Assembly (NCBI RefSeq): GCF_014897985.1
Contig: NZ_JABUZA010000029.1
Coordinates: 1 to 59,941, forward strand
DNA: 59,941 nucleotides
Origin: Halomonas colorata
GTDB taxonomy: Bacteria > Pseudomonadota > Gammaproteobacteria > Pseudomonadales > Halomonadaceae
Direction: 5' to 3'
The notes beneath the pieces are model-generated. The model was not told where the DNA came from. It saw nothing but the letters and a program-made list of their open reading frames with translations, and ran no database searches. Positions 27,088-35,746 of the stretch are shown here, piece after piece. Position 1 is the first letter of the stretch. Each line of letters starts with the position of its first letter. The translations under genes were made by a program, and so were the position numbers.

Positions 27088-28905
27088 CTAGCGCTTAATA
27101 TCGGCATCCTGATGCAGGTTATCAATCAAGCCTTGAATCACTGCCTGAGCCCTTAACTGCTCTGACATTTGCGCGACAAAACCTGACATCTGTTCGTCAA
27201 CCTCACCGTCAGAGACCTCATCCAAGGCCACCACGGCAACGCCCTGCGGCAACACAACTGCCCGATAAAGGCTCTCGCCATCTTCCGGATGTGGCATGCG
27301 GAAGGCTTCCTGCACTAATGCCTGAGGCAATGCGCTCTCCGACTGGCGGCTCACATTGGCGGCCTCCAGCCAATCGACATCGACTGACTCACCGGCATTA
27401 AGCTCAGCGGTCATGGCTTGCGCCTGCTCCAGCACGGCCTGCTGGCGCTGTTCTGCCGCGACGGATTGCTCTACTTCATCGCGCACTTCATCCAGGCCAA
27501 TCAATGTTGCATCGCGATGCTCTGCGACACGCAGCACCAGGCGACGGTCATCATCCAATTCGATGACTTCGCTGTTATAGCCATCTCCCAAGACTTCGTC
27601 GCTAAAGGCTTCATCCAGCACGCCTGGCTCAGAAAGGACGCCTTCCCCTTCACCACGGGCAAGCCAGTCGGTCTGATTGAGGGTTAGGTCCAGCTGGTCG
27701 GCAACGCTTTGCAAATCTTCAGCGGCGAAACTTTCATCAATCAGCTGCTGCACTTTGGTATTAAACGTGTCGTTGACTTCAGTCAGGGCAACGTTCTGGC
27801 GCAGCATCTCACGCTGCTCTTCAAATGCAGGCGCATCGATTTCGGTCACTTGAAGGATATGGAATGCACCGTCAATCTCCACCGCCGAAGAAGTGTCTCC
27901 TTCTTCGAGGGCAAAGGCGGCATTATCAAACTCTTCGCCAAAAATGCCGCGTGAAATCGTACCTAAATCTCCGCCCTCTTCGGCACTGGCCGTATCATCA
28001 GAGTAACGCAGTGCGGTGTCAGCAAAGGTTTCACCGCTTTCTAGATCGCTTTTTGCGGTTTCAGCAATCTCGCGCGCTTCATCACGAGTGCGCTCATCGC
28101 CAAATGCCACCATGATATGCGAGATACGTCGATCGGCATTTTGATTCTGTTCACGCCACGCATTGCGCAGAGTTTGTTCATCGACATCGCTTTCAGAAGC
28201 CATCTCCTGACGATCAATCAGCACATATTCGACGCGCACTTGCTCAGGACGCTCAAAGCGCTCCTGATTGGCATCATAGTAGGCTTGCACCTGCTCGTCG
28301 GTGACATTGGTCTCGATATTGGCGTTATCGTTATCCAACAATACGTAACGGAAACTGCGCTGCTGACGCTGCAGCTCCGCTAAACGATTCTGTTCGCTTG
28401 GCAGGCTAAAATCACTAAACGCCAGACCTTGCTGCAAGTGCTGACGTTTGATGTCAAGGCGCAGGTCTTGCCTAAATGAGACAGGCGTGTAGCCTGCGCC
28501 TGCCAGACGGTTGCGGAAAATCTCAGCTGAGAAACGGCCTTCCTGGTCATGAAACTCGGGCAGTCCAACAATGATCTGATCTAGCTGTGCATCGGAAACA
28601 AAAAAACCGCCGTCATCGGCGTACTGCGTTAGCAGTTGCTGTGTAATCAGCTGATCAAGCATGTCATTGCGTAACGCGCGTTCCTGCTCTGGCGGCACTT
28701 GGCCAGAGCGCAGCGCCCGCTGCACTTCAAGCTCCACCTGCTGACGCATGATGGGCTCACCGTTAACGCTTGCGACCTCATTGGGATCACTACCAAAGAC
28801 ACTAAACAGGGATTCCACCCCAAACAGCGCCATGGCAGCTACCATGAGACCGATAATAATTTTGGCGCCCCAGCTTCTGGAGCCATTTCGAATACTTTGC
28901 AGCAT
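27088..28905 (-). CDS. ppiD: Periplasmic folding chaperone PpiD (parvulin-type)
   Basis: The 605-residue protein is anchored by one N-terminal span (about residues 17-37, IIIGLMVAAMALFGVESLF). A SurA_N-like domain follows, then a parvulin domain at about 255-365 (RRISHIMVAFGDE, SDDTASAEEGGDLGTISRGI). PpiD works near SecYEG on newly exported outer-membrane proteins. GAGG precedes the ATG. Its place beside hupB and lon is the conserved gammaproteobacterial order. Confidence 0.94.
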   Translation of the reverse strand: MLQSIRNGSRSWGAKIIIGLMVAAMALFGVESLFSVFGSDPNEVASVNGEPIMRQQVELEVQRALRSGQVPPEQERALRNDMLDQLITQQLLTQYADDGGFFVSDAQLDQIIVGLPEFHDQEGRFSAEIFRNRLAGAGYTPVSFRQDLRLDIKRQHLQQGLAFSDFSLPSEQNRLAELQRQQRSFRYVLLDNDNANIETNVTDEQVQAYYDANQERFERPEQVRVEYVLIDRQEMASESDVDEQTLRNAWREQNQNADRRISHIMVAFGDERTRDEAREIAETAKSDLESGETFADTALRYSDDTASAEEGGDLGTISRGIFGEEFDNAAFALEEGDTSSAVEIDGAFHILQVTEIDAPAFEEQREMLRQNVALTEVNDTFNTKVQQLIDESFAAEDLQSVADQLDLTLNQTDWLARGEGEGVLSEPGVLDEAFSDEVLGDGYNSEVIELDDDRRLVLRVAEHRDATLIGLDEVRDEVEQSVAAEQRQQAVLEQAQAMTAELNAGESVDVDWLEAANVSRQSESALPQALVQEAFRMPHPEDGESLYRAVVLPQGVAVVALDEVSDGEVDEQMSGFVAQMSEQLRAQAVIQGLIDNLHQDADIKR

Positions 28906-29000
28906 GCTAGCCTCAGATAAACACAGCCATACAAATAAACCTTAATGTTGCCCGAAAATTGTTTTCGGATAACCCCTTAAATACCAGGCCAGAAAATAAC

Positions 29001-29030
29001 ATGGGCGCATCGCGGATGCGATGCGCCCAT
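29001..29030 (-). terminator. GC-rich hairpin after hupB
   Basis: ATGGGCGCATCGC and GCGATGCGCCCAT make a perfect 13-bp stem with a 4-base loop. On the minus strand it is followed by a TTATTTT stretch. It lies 23 bp past the hupB stop and probably ends hupB transcripts, though the T tract is imperfect. Confidence 0.65.
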
Positions 29031-29053
29031 TAGATTACTTAAACACAGATCAA

Positions 29054-29326
29054 TTAATTGACGGCGTCTTTCAGCGCCTTGCCTGCTTTGAAGCTGGGTA
29101 CTTTAGCAGCTTTGATCTCAATAGGCTGACCAGTCTGCGGGTTACGACCAGTACGTGCAGCACGTTCTTTAATTGCGAAGGTACCAAAACCTACCAGTGA
29201 AACGCCTTCACCTTTTTTGAGGCTCTCGGTGACAGACTCCACCATGGCATCCAATGCGCGGGTTGCCGCTGCTTTAGGAATATCGGCAGACGCGGCAATG
29301 GCTTCAATCAGCTCGGACTTATTCAC
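29054..29326 (-). CDS. hupB: DNA-binding protein HU-beta
   Basis: The 90-residue protein is a full-length HU/IHF-family member with the arm motif [20 protein letters not shown] and the N-terminal dimerisation helices [20 protein letters not shown]. It compacts and bends DNA without strict sequence preference. The start codon is GTG at 29324-29326, preceded by AAGGGG. The position directly after lon identifies it as the beta form. Confidence 0.95.
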   Translation of the reverse strand: MNKSELIEAIAASADIPKAAATRALDAMVESVTESLKKGEGVSLVGFGTFAIKERAARTGRNPQTGQPIEIKAAKVPSFKAGKALKDAVN

Positions 29327-29517
29327 ACTTCACCCCTTAACTGTTTCAAAAAAATGGCTCTGAACGGCATGGCCACCAGAAGGTACAACCTCAAAGCATA
29401 GCTGCGTTTTATAGCAATGCCTTGAAACACCTGTCAAGCAACCACGCCGTGAAATGCCCGCCGCACAAGGCATTGGGCAAATTCATTAAGTAAAATTAAA
29501 GACCAATGGCTTTAAAA

Positions 29518-31920
29518 TTAATGGGTATTGGCGACGGCGGAGGCGTCAAACGATGACTCAGTGCTCTTTAACGGAGCACCTCCATCGTTTTCATTACTAA
29601 CTAACGCCACTGCCAATACATCATCTATCCAGCGTACCGGACGAATATCAAGTGCCCCTTTGATATTTTCCGGTACTTCCTTGAGATCACGACGGTTTTC
29701 TTCAGGAATCAAGACAGTCTTTATACCACCGCGGCGGGCTGCCAGCAATTTCTCCTTCAAGCCGCCAATCGGCAGAACTTCACCACGCAGGTTCACTTCA
29801 CCGGTCATGGCGACATCGCAACGTACCGCAAGCTGTGTATAGGCCGAGACCATTGCCGTAACCATTGCCACGCCCGCGCTGGGGCCATCTTTAGGCGTCG
29901 CGCCTTCAGGCACATGGATATGCAGGTCTTCAACCTCAAACCGCGCAGGGTCGATACCAAAGCCTTTGGCGCGCGCTTTGACAACCGTTTGCGCCGCGCT
30001 AACCGACTCTTTCATGACATCGCCCAGCGAGCCGGTTTTATGGATGCGTCCTTTACCCGGCGTAACCACCGACTCGATGCTTAAAAGCTCGCCACCCACC
30101 GATGTCCAGGCAAGGCCTGTCACACGGCCGATCTGATCATCCTGCTCTGCCAAACCATAGCTGTAGCGCCTTACGCCCGCATAGGTCTCAATCTGCTCGG
30201 CAGATAGAACCTGCTGCTCTTCAAGCCCCTTACTCTCAAGACGCTCACGAAGTACCTTACGACACACCTTCGCAATTTGCCGCTCTAACTCCCGGACACC
30301 GGCTTCACGCGTATAGTAACGAATAAGCTCTAACAGCGCGTCATCTTGAAGCGCCAGCTCGTCGGTTTTCAAGCCATTAGCTGCAAGTTGCTTAGGCAGC
30401 AGGTAACGCCGTGCGATCGCCAGCTTCTCATCTTCGGTGTAGCCAGGCAGACGAATAATTTCCATACGGTCCAAAAGCGGACCAGGAATATTCATGGAGT
30501 TGGCAGTACAGATAAACAGCGTTTCCGAGAGATCATAATCGAGTTCAAGGTAGTGATCGCTGAAACTGTTGTTCTGCTCTGGATCCAACACTTCAAGCAG
30601 CGCCGAAGCGGGGTCTCCGCGGTGATCCATGCCTAGCTTATCGACTTCATCCAGCAAAAAGAGCGGATTCTTAACACCTGCACGACTCATGCGCTGCATT
30701 AGCTTGCCCGGCAGCGAACCGATATAGGTGCGTCGGTGCCCCCGGATTTCAGATTCATCGCGTACACCGCCCAGTGCCAAGCGCACGTACTTGCGGTTCG
30801 TCGCCCGCGCAATCGACTGACCCAGAGAGGTCTTACCCACCCCTGGCGGGCCTACCAGACACAGCACCGGGCCTTTCATCTTGCGAACGCGCTTTTGTAC
30901 GGCCAGGTACTCAAGAATGCGCGCCTTGACTTCTTCCAGGCCGTAATGATCCTCATCAAGCACCTCTTGCGCTTTGACTAGATCGTGCTTCACGCGCGTG
31001 CGTTTTTTCCAAGGTACTGCTATCAACCAGTCAAGGTAGGAGCGTACAACGGTCGACTCGGCAGAGTTAGTGGCCATCATTTTGAGCTTGTTAAGCTCTT
31101 GAGTCGCTTTAGCGGCGGCCTCTTGAGGCATGCCTGACTCTTTGATTGCCTTCTCGTACTTTTCCGCCTCGTTAGGCACGTTGTCGAGCTCACCCATTTC
31201 TTTCTGGATGGCCTTCATCTGCTCGTTGAGGTAGTACTCGCGCTGTGTTTTCTCCATCTGCTCTTTAACCCGCGAGCGGATGCGCTTTTCTACCTGAAGC
31301 AGATCAATTTCGGACTCGATCAACGCCATGAGGTGTTCGATGCGATCACGCACTCGATCCATCTCTAAAAGCTCTTGCTTATCGCCAATTTTCAGCGATA
31401 AGTGAGCGCAGATGGTATCCACCAAACGGCTTGGGTCCTCAATACCTGATAGCGAGTTAAGCACCTCGTTAGGCACTTTTTTGGACAGTTTGACGTATTG
31501 CTCGAACTGATTAAGCAGCACACGCACAAGCGCTTCCTGCTCGCGACTACTTAGTGGCTCGCTCTCACGCGGAGACAGGTGCGCCTGGGTGTAGCCCGCT
31601 TCGTTCTCTTCGATCTCAAGTACATCTGCGCGAAAGCTGCCCTCTATCAGCACTTTTACAGTGCCGTCAGGCAGTTTCAGCAGTTGCATAATATCCGCCA
31701 CGGTTCCCATGGCGTAAAGATCAGCATTATCCGGCTCGTCCTGGGAAGCTTCGCGTTGAGCCACCAGCAATACACGCTTATCAGCTTCCATCGCCACTTC
31801 AAGCGCTTGGATCGACTTTTCACGACCCACAAATAGCGGGATAACCATCTGCGGGTAAACCACGACATCCCGCAATGGTAATAGGGGTAGACATTGAGTC
31901 TGTTCGGCGTTCTGCTGCAT
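29518..31920 (-). CDS. lon: ATP-dependent protease Lon
   Basis: The 800-residue protein has the N-terminal substrate-binding domain (LPLRDVVVYPQMVIPLFVGR), the AAA+ module with Walker A VGPPGVGKTSLGQSIARATN, and the proteolytic domain with catalytic Ser in PKDGPSAGVAMVTA and Lys in GGLKEKLLAARRGG. It degrades misfolded and regulatory proteins in the cytoplasm. GAGGAA precedes the ATG. I did not find a convincing sigma-32 heat-shock promoter in its 190-bp upstream region. Confidence 0.97.
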   Translation of the reverse strand: MQQNAEQTQCLPLLPLRDVVVYPQMVIPLFVGREKSIQALEVAMEADKRVLLVAQREASQDEPDNADLYAMGTVADIMQLLKLPDGTVKVLIEGSFRADVLEIEENEAGYTQAHLSPRESEPLSSREQEALVRVLLNQFEQYVKLSKKVPNEVLNSLSGIEDPSRLVDTICAHLSLKIGDKQELLEMDRVRDRIEHLMALIESEIDLLQVEKRIRSRVKEQMEKTQREYYLNEQMKAIQKEMGELDNVPNEAEKYEKAIKESGMPQEAAAKATQELNKLKMMATNSAESTVVRSYLDWLIAVPWKKRTRVKHDLVKAQEVLDEDHYGLEEVKARILEYLAVQKRVRKMKGPVLCLVGPPGVGKTSLGQSIARATNRKYVRLALGGVRDESEIRGHRRTYIGSLPGKLMQRMSRAGVKNPLFLLDEVDKLGMDHRGDPASALLEVLDPEQNNSFSDHYLELDYDLSETLFICTANSMNIPGPLLDRMEIIRLPGYTEDEKLAIARRYLLPKQLAANGLKTDELALQDDALLELIRYYTREAGVRELERQIAKVCRKVLRERLESKGLEEQQVLSAEQIETYAGVRRYSYGLAEQDDQIGRVTGLAWTSVGGELLSIESVVTPGKGRIHKTGSLGDVMKESVSAAQTVVKARAKGFGIDPARFEVEDLHIHVPEGATPKDGPSAGVAMVTAMVSAYTQLAVRCDVAMTGEVNLRGEVLPIGGLKEKLLAARRGGIKTVLIPEENRRDLKEVPENIKGALDIRPVRWIDDVLAVALVSNENDGGAPLKSTESSFDASAVANTH

Positions 31921-32038
31921 CGCAGACGTTCCTCAACAAATCGGATGAGTACTCGATAAAACGCTTAGCCAAGTACATCACTGTATGAAAAGTACTACGC
32001 AGTGTAGAGCATGCTACGCAGTGACACCTTATGAACAA

Positions 32039-32064
32039 CGAGGGGCCGCCTAGGCGACCCCTCG
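32039..32064 (-). terminator. Probable clpX terminator hairpin
   Basis: CGAGGGG-C-CGCC and GGCG-A-CCCCTCG pair around a two-base centre with one internal mismatch. On the minus strand only a weak TTGTT follows. It lies 46 bp past the clpX stop, before lon. Confidence 0.55.
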
Positions 32065-32110
32065 AAATGGCGCAAGCGCTTAAAGCTAGGCCGCGGCTAT
32101 TGATTCATTA

Positions 32111-33391
32111 CTAGCCATCAGTGCCATCAACCTTCGCTTCTTCCTGCTTTGAGTACACTAAAAGCGGCTCGCTTTCACCAGCAATTACCGAATCATCGAT
32201 AACCACCTTGCTGACGTTTTCCAATGAAGGAATTTCATACATGGTGTCAAGCAATACTGATTCAAGGATCGAGCGTAGGCCACGTGCACCTGTTTTACGC
32301 TCCATTGCCTTGCCAGCAACCGCCCGCAACGCTTCATCTCTGAACTCAAGCGTTACGCCCTCCATTTCGAAGAGCTTCGCATACTGCTTGATGAGAGAGT
32401 TTTTAGGCTCTGTCAAAATCTGCACCAGCGCATCTTCGGTAAGCTCGGTTAGCGTCGCGATCACCGGAAGACGACCAACGAACTCTGGAATCAAACCAAA
32501 TTTCACCAGATCCTCAGGTTCGACATCCGCTAACAGCTCGCCCACACCGCGCGATGACTCTTTGCTTTTTACGCTGGCATTGAACCCGATGCCGCCTTTT
32601 TCAGCACGGTCACGGATAACCTTATCCAGCCCAGCGAAAGCACCGCCCACAATGAACAGAATATTGCCAGTATTAACCTGAACAAATTCCTGCTGTGGAT
32701 GCTTACGCCCGCCTTGAGGCGGTACAGAGGCCGTGGTGCCCTCAATCAGTTTGAGTAGCGCCTGCTGCACGCCCTCGCCCGATACATCACGTGTAATGGA
32801 CGGGTTATCTGACTTGCGTGAAATTTTGTCGATTTCATCAATGTAAACAATGCCGCGCTCGGCTTTCTCTACATCGTAGTCGCATTTTTGCAGCAGTTTT
32901 TGGATGATGTTTTCAACATCTTCACCCACATAACCTGCTTCGGTCAGCGTTGTTGCATCCGCAATGGTGAAAGGTACGTTCAATAAACGCGCCATGGTTT
33001 CCGCCAGCAGCGTTTTACCGCTACCTGTCGGGCCGATGAGCAGAATATTGGATTTACCTAGTTCTACATCGCCATCACGCACATCCGTTTTAAGACGCTT
33101 GTAGTGGTTATAAACCGCTACAGACAGCACCATCTTGGCGCGGTCTTGTCCGATGACGTAGTCGTCCAGGGTATGACGTATTTCGCGAGGCGTAGGTAAA
33201 CGCTCCTCATCGCTCTCGGCATCGGCTTCGAGAACTTCCTCGCGAATGATGTCATTACATAAGTCGACACACTCATCGCAGATATATACGGACGGACCAG
33301 CAATTAGCTTACGCACTTCGTTTTGGTTTTTTCCGCAAAACGAGCAGTAAAGCAGTTTGCCACCTTCGTCCTTGCCTTTGCCGTCGGCCAT
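32111..33391 (-). CDS. clpX: ClpXP protease ATP-binding subunit ClpX
   Basis: The 426-residue AAA+ unfoldase has an N-terminal zinc-binding domain with two CxxC pairs (YCSFCGK and [10 protein letters not shown]), Walker [21 protein letters not shown], pore loop [14 protein letters not shown] and the [20 protein letters not shown] segment with the RKH-like loop region. It unfolds substrates and feeds them to ClpP. It lies 74 bp after clpP on the same strand. Confidence 0.97.
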   Translation of the reverse strand: MADGKGKDEGGKLLYCSFCGKNQNEVRKLIAGPSVYICDECVDLCNDIIREEVLEADAESDEERLPTPREIRHTLDDYVIGQDRAKMVLSVAVYNHYKRLKTDVRDGDVELGKSNILLIGPTGSGKTLLAETMARLLNVPFTIADATTLTEAGYVGEDVENIIQKLLQKCDYDVEKAERGIVYIDEIDKISRKSDNPSITRDVSGEGVQQALLKLIEGTTASVPPQGGRKHPQQEFVQVNTGNILFIVGGAFAGLDKVIRDRAEKGGIGFNASVKSKESSRGVGELLADVEPEDLVKFGLIPEFVGRLPVIATLTELTEDALVQILTEPKNSLIKQYAKLFEMEGVTLEFRDEALRAVAGKAMERKTGARGLRSILESVLLDTMYEIPSLENVSKVVIDDSVIAGESEPLLVYSKQEEAKVDGTDG

Positions 33392-33465
33392 TCGCGTACC
33401 TCTGTCACTGCGGCGGCTTACACCGCCATAAAAGCTCGTTAGAAAAGCAAAACCTCATCACGCTA

Positions 33466-34083
33466 TCAGGATGTAGGCCGCTTATCCAGCACTGCGTCAA
33501 TCAAGCCATACTCTTGAGCTTTATTGGCGCTCATAAAGTTATCACGATCAGTATCACGGGCAACCGTTTCTAAATCCTGGCCGGTATGGTGCGCCAAAAT
33601 CTGATTGAGCTTCTCGCGGATACCTAAAATCTCACGGGTGTGGATTTCGATATCAGAAGCCTGCCCCTGATAGCCACCCAGCGGCTGATGAATCATAACG
33701 CGCGAGTTGGGAAGGCAATAACGCTTGCCTGCCGCACCGGCTGTTAACAGCAGTGCGCCCATGCTGGCCGCTTGACCAATGCACACGGTTGATACATCGG
33801 GCTTAACAAACTGCATTGTGTCATAAATCGACATACCTGCAGTTACCGATCCGCCCGGTGAGTTGATGTAAAGGTGGATATCCTTATCGGGATTTTCCGA
33901 TTCAAGGAACAACATCTGAGCGACCACCAGGTTAGCCATGTAGTCTTCAACAGGGCCAACCAGGAAAATCACGCGTTCTTTCAGCAGACGCGAGTAAATA
34001 TCATAGGCTCTTTCCCCTTTGGCGCTCTGCTCAACCACCATGGGCACTAAACCGCCGGCGTTTTGAATATCAAATTCACTCAT
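33466..34083 (-). CDS. clpP: ATP-dependent Clp protease proteolytic subunit
   Basis: The 205-residue serine peptidase shows the catalytic Ser in [14 protein letters not shown], the His in [15 protein letters not shown] and the Asp in [14 protein letters not shown] short N-terminal propeptide is likely removed on assembly. It forms the 14-subunit chamber used by ClpX. The gene lies 69 bp after tig in the classical order. Confidence 0.97.
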   Translation of the reverse strand: MSEFDIQNAGGLVPMVVEQSAKGERAYDIYSRLLKERVIFLVGPVEDYMANLVVAQMLFLESENPDKDIHLYINSPGGSVTAGMSIYDTMQFVKPDVSTVCIGQAASMGALLLTAGAAGKRYCLPNSRVMIHQPLGGYQGQASDIEIHTREILGIREKLNQILAHHTGQDLETVARDTDRDNFMSANKAQEYGLIDAVLDKRPTS

Positions 34084-34152
34084 TAAGGTGATTCCTTGCG
34101 TCCGGTAAGGGAAAGGCGCACCGCAAACGGTGCGCCGCGCTGATGGGGTAAC

Positions 34153-35505
34153 TTAGGCGTCCGCTTTCTCGCCTTCTTCAGCACCCTCGTCTTGCTCAGC
34201 CTGTTGCTGAGCGGCAGCTAGTGCTTCCTGATAAGACATTTCAACATCTTTAACGTTCGTTTGCTCAAGCAGCTTGTCTACCGCTTTCTCTTCGAGAATG
34301 GCAGATTTTACCTGAGTTTTCAGCTGATCGTTGCTCATGTAGTACTCAACAACCTCGGAAGGATCCTGGTACTGCTCGGCAAGCTCTTCTACTTTCGCTT
34401 TTATAGCAGAATCGTCAGCGTCAAGCTCATTAGCTTTGATTACTTCAGCCAGCAGAAGGCCTACCTGAACGCGGCCTTTAGCCTGCTCTTCGAAAAGCTC
34501 ATTGGGCAGCTGACTAACATCGAAGTCTTCTCCCAGACCGAACTGCTGTGCCGCTTGACGCTTCATGGCATCGGTTTCTTGCTGAACCAGTGCGCTCGGC
34601 ACCATGATGTCATTGGCTTTTTTCAGCGCGTCCAGCACTTGCTGCTTAACACGATTATCGACGGCCTGCGTCGCTTCACGAGTCATGTTTTTCTTAATTT
34701 CAGCGCGGAATTTTTCCTGGTCGCCATCTTCAACGCCGAAGCGTTCAATGAAGGCATCATCAATTTCAGGTAGTTTCTGTGTGCTGACTTTATGAACCGT
34801 AACGTTAAAGCTTGCTTCCTTACCAGCCAAGTGTTCGGCTTGGTAATCTTCTGGGAAGGTCACTTTAATGGTTTTATCTTCGCCGGCTTTAGCACCGATC
34901 AGCTGCTCTTCAAAGCCTGGAATAAAGCTGTTGGAGCCAATAACCAAGGAGTGGCCTTCTGCACTACCACCTTCAAACGGCTCATCGCCCAGGAAACCCT
35001 GGAAATCGATAGTCACCTGATCGCCATCAGCTGCCGGCGCATCAGTCTCCTGCCAATCAGCATTCTGTTTGCGCAGTGTTTCAATCATTTCATCAACGTC
35101 AGCATCGCTTACGCTAACCACCGGGCGCTCAACATCGGTACCTTCAATCGATGTCAGCTCAACCTCGGGGTAGATTTCCATGATCGCTACAAATTCTAGA
35201 TCTTTGCCAGTCTGGTTAACCTGGGGCTCGATCTGGGGGTAGCCAGCCGGATTAAGGCCTTCTTCGGTGATCGCACGTACATAGCGCTCGCGCATCACCT
35301 CACCCACCACTTCACTGCGGACGCTGTCGCTGTAGCGCTGACGAACGACGGACATCGGCACCCGGCCTTGACGAAAACCATTCAGGCGCACGTTTTTCGC
35401 GGTGTCTATCAGGCGAGCACTGACAGCCTCGTCGATTTCGGCAGCCGGTACTTGAATAGTAATACGGCGTTCGATCTGGGAGGTCGTCTCGACGGAAACT
35501 TGCAT
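34153..35505 (-). CDS. tig: Trigger factor, ribosome-associated chaperone
   Basis: The 450-residue protein has the ribosome-binding signature near residues 40-50 (GFRQGRVPMSVVRQRY), a central FKBP-like isomerase domain (GDQVTIDFQGFLGDEPFEGG, then FPEDYQAEHLAGKEASFNVT) and a C-terminal chaperone region ending in an acidic QQQAEQDEGAEEGEKADA tail. It binds nascent chains at the ribosome exit. It is first in the tig-clpP-clpX run and diverges from the GGDEF/EAL gene. Confidence 0.97.
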   Translation of the reverse strand: MQVSVETTSQIERRITIQVPAAEIDEAVSARLIDTAKNVRLNGFRQGRVPMSVVRQRYSDSVRSEVVGEVMRERYVRAITEEGLNPAGYPQIEPQVNQTGKDLEFVAIMEIYPEVELTSIEGTDVERPVVSVSDADVDEMIETLRKQNADWQETDAPAADGDQVTIDFQGFLGDEPFEGGSAEGHSLVIGSNSFIPGFEEQLIGAKAGEDKTIKVTFPEDYQAEHLAGKEASFNVTVHKVSTQKLPEIDDAFIERFGVEDGDQEKFRAEIKKNMTREATQAVDNRVKQQVLDALKKANDIMVPSALVQQETDAMKRQAAQQFGLGEDFDVSQLPNELFEEQAKGRVQVGLLLAEVIKANELDADDSAIKAKVEELAEQYQDPSEVVEYYMSNDQLKTQVKSAILEEKAVDKLLEQTNVKDVEMSYQEALAAAQQQAEQDEGAEEGEKADA

Positions 35506-35746
35506 GAATTGTCCTCTAGCGGCTGGGCGTTATGTTAACTGTGTTTAAATAAATTCTAAGGGGCAATTTTATGAACCCTAGCGCAAGGTGGCAAGCGCCA
35601 TGCTCGCAAGATGGGGGCACAGCGATTAATTACAAGGGAATAAGTGACTAATTTATTACTTTTAGACCTTGGCCAAAGAATTATTTGCTCAATACGGTAT
35701 GCTACCTACAACTTAGCAACCTTTACTGGCTATCGTAACGATACTC

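Noticed and set aside
31921..32110. Sigma-32 promoter for lon
   Set aside because: I looked for CTTGAA-type and CCCCAT-type boxes on the minus strand and found no acceptable pair.
32121..32681. 186-codon open frame antisense to clpX
   Set aside because: Ser-rich shadow translation opposite a conserved gene.
34261..34773. 170-codon open frame antisense to tig
   Set aside because: It mirrors the trigger factor coding region and has no independent start signal or domain.
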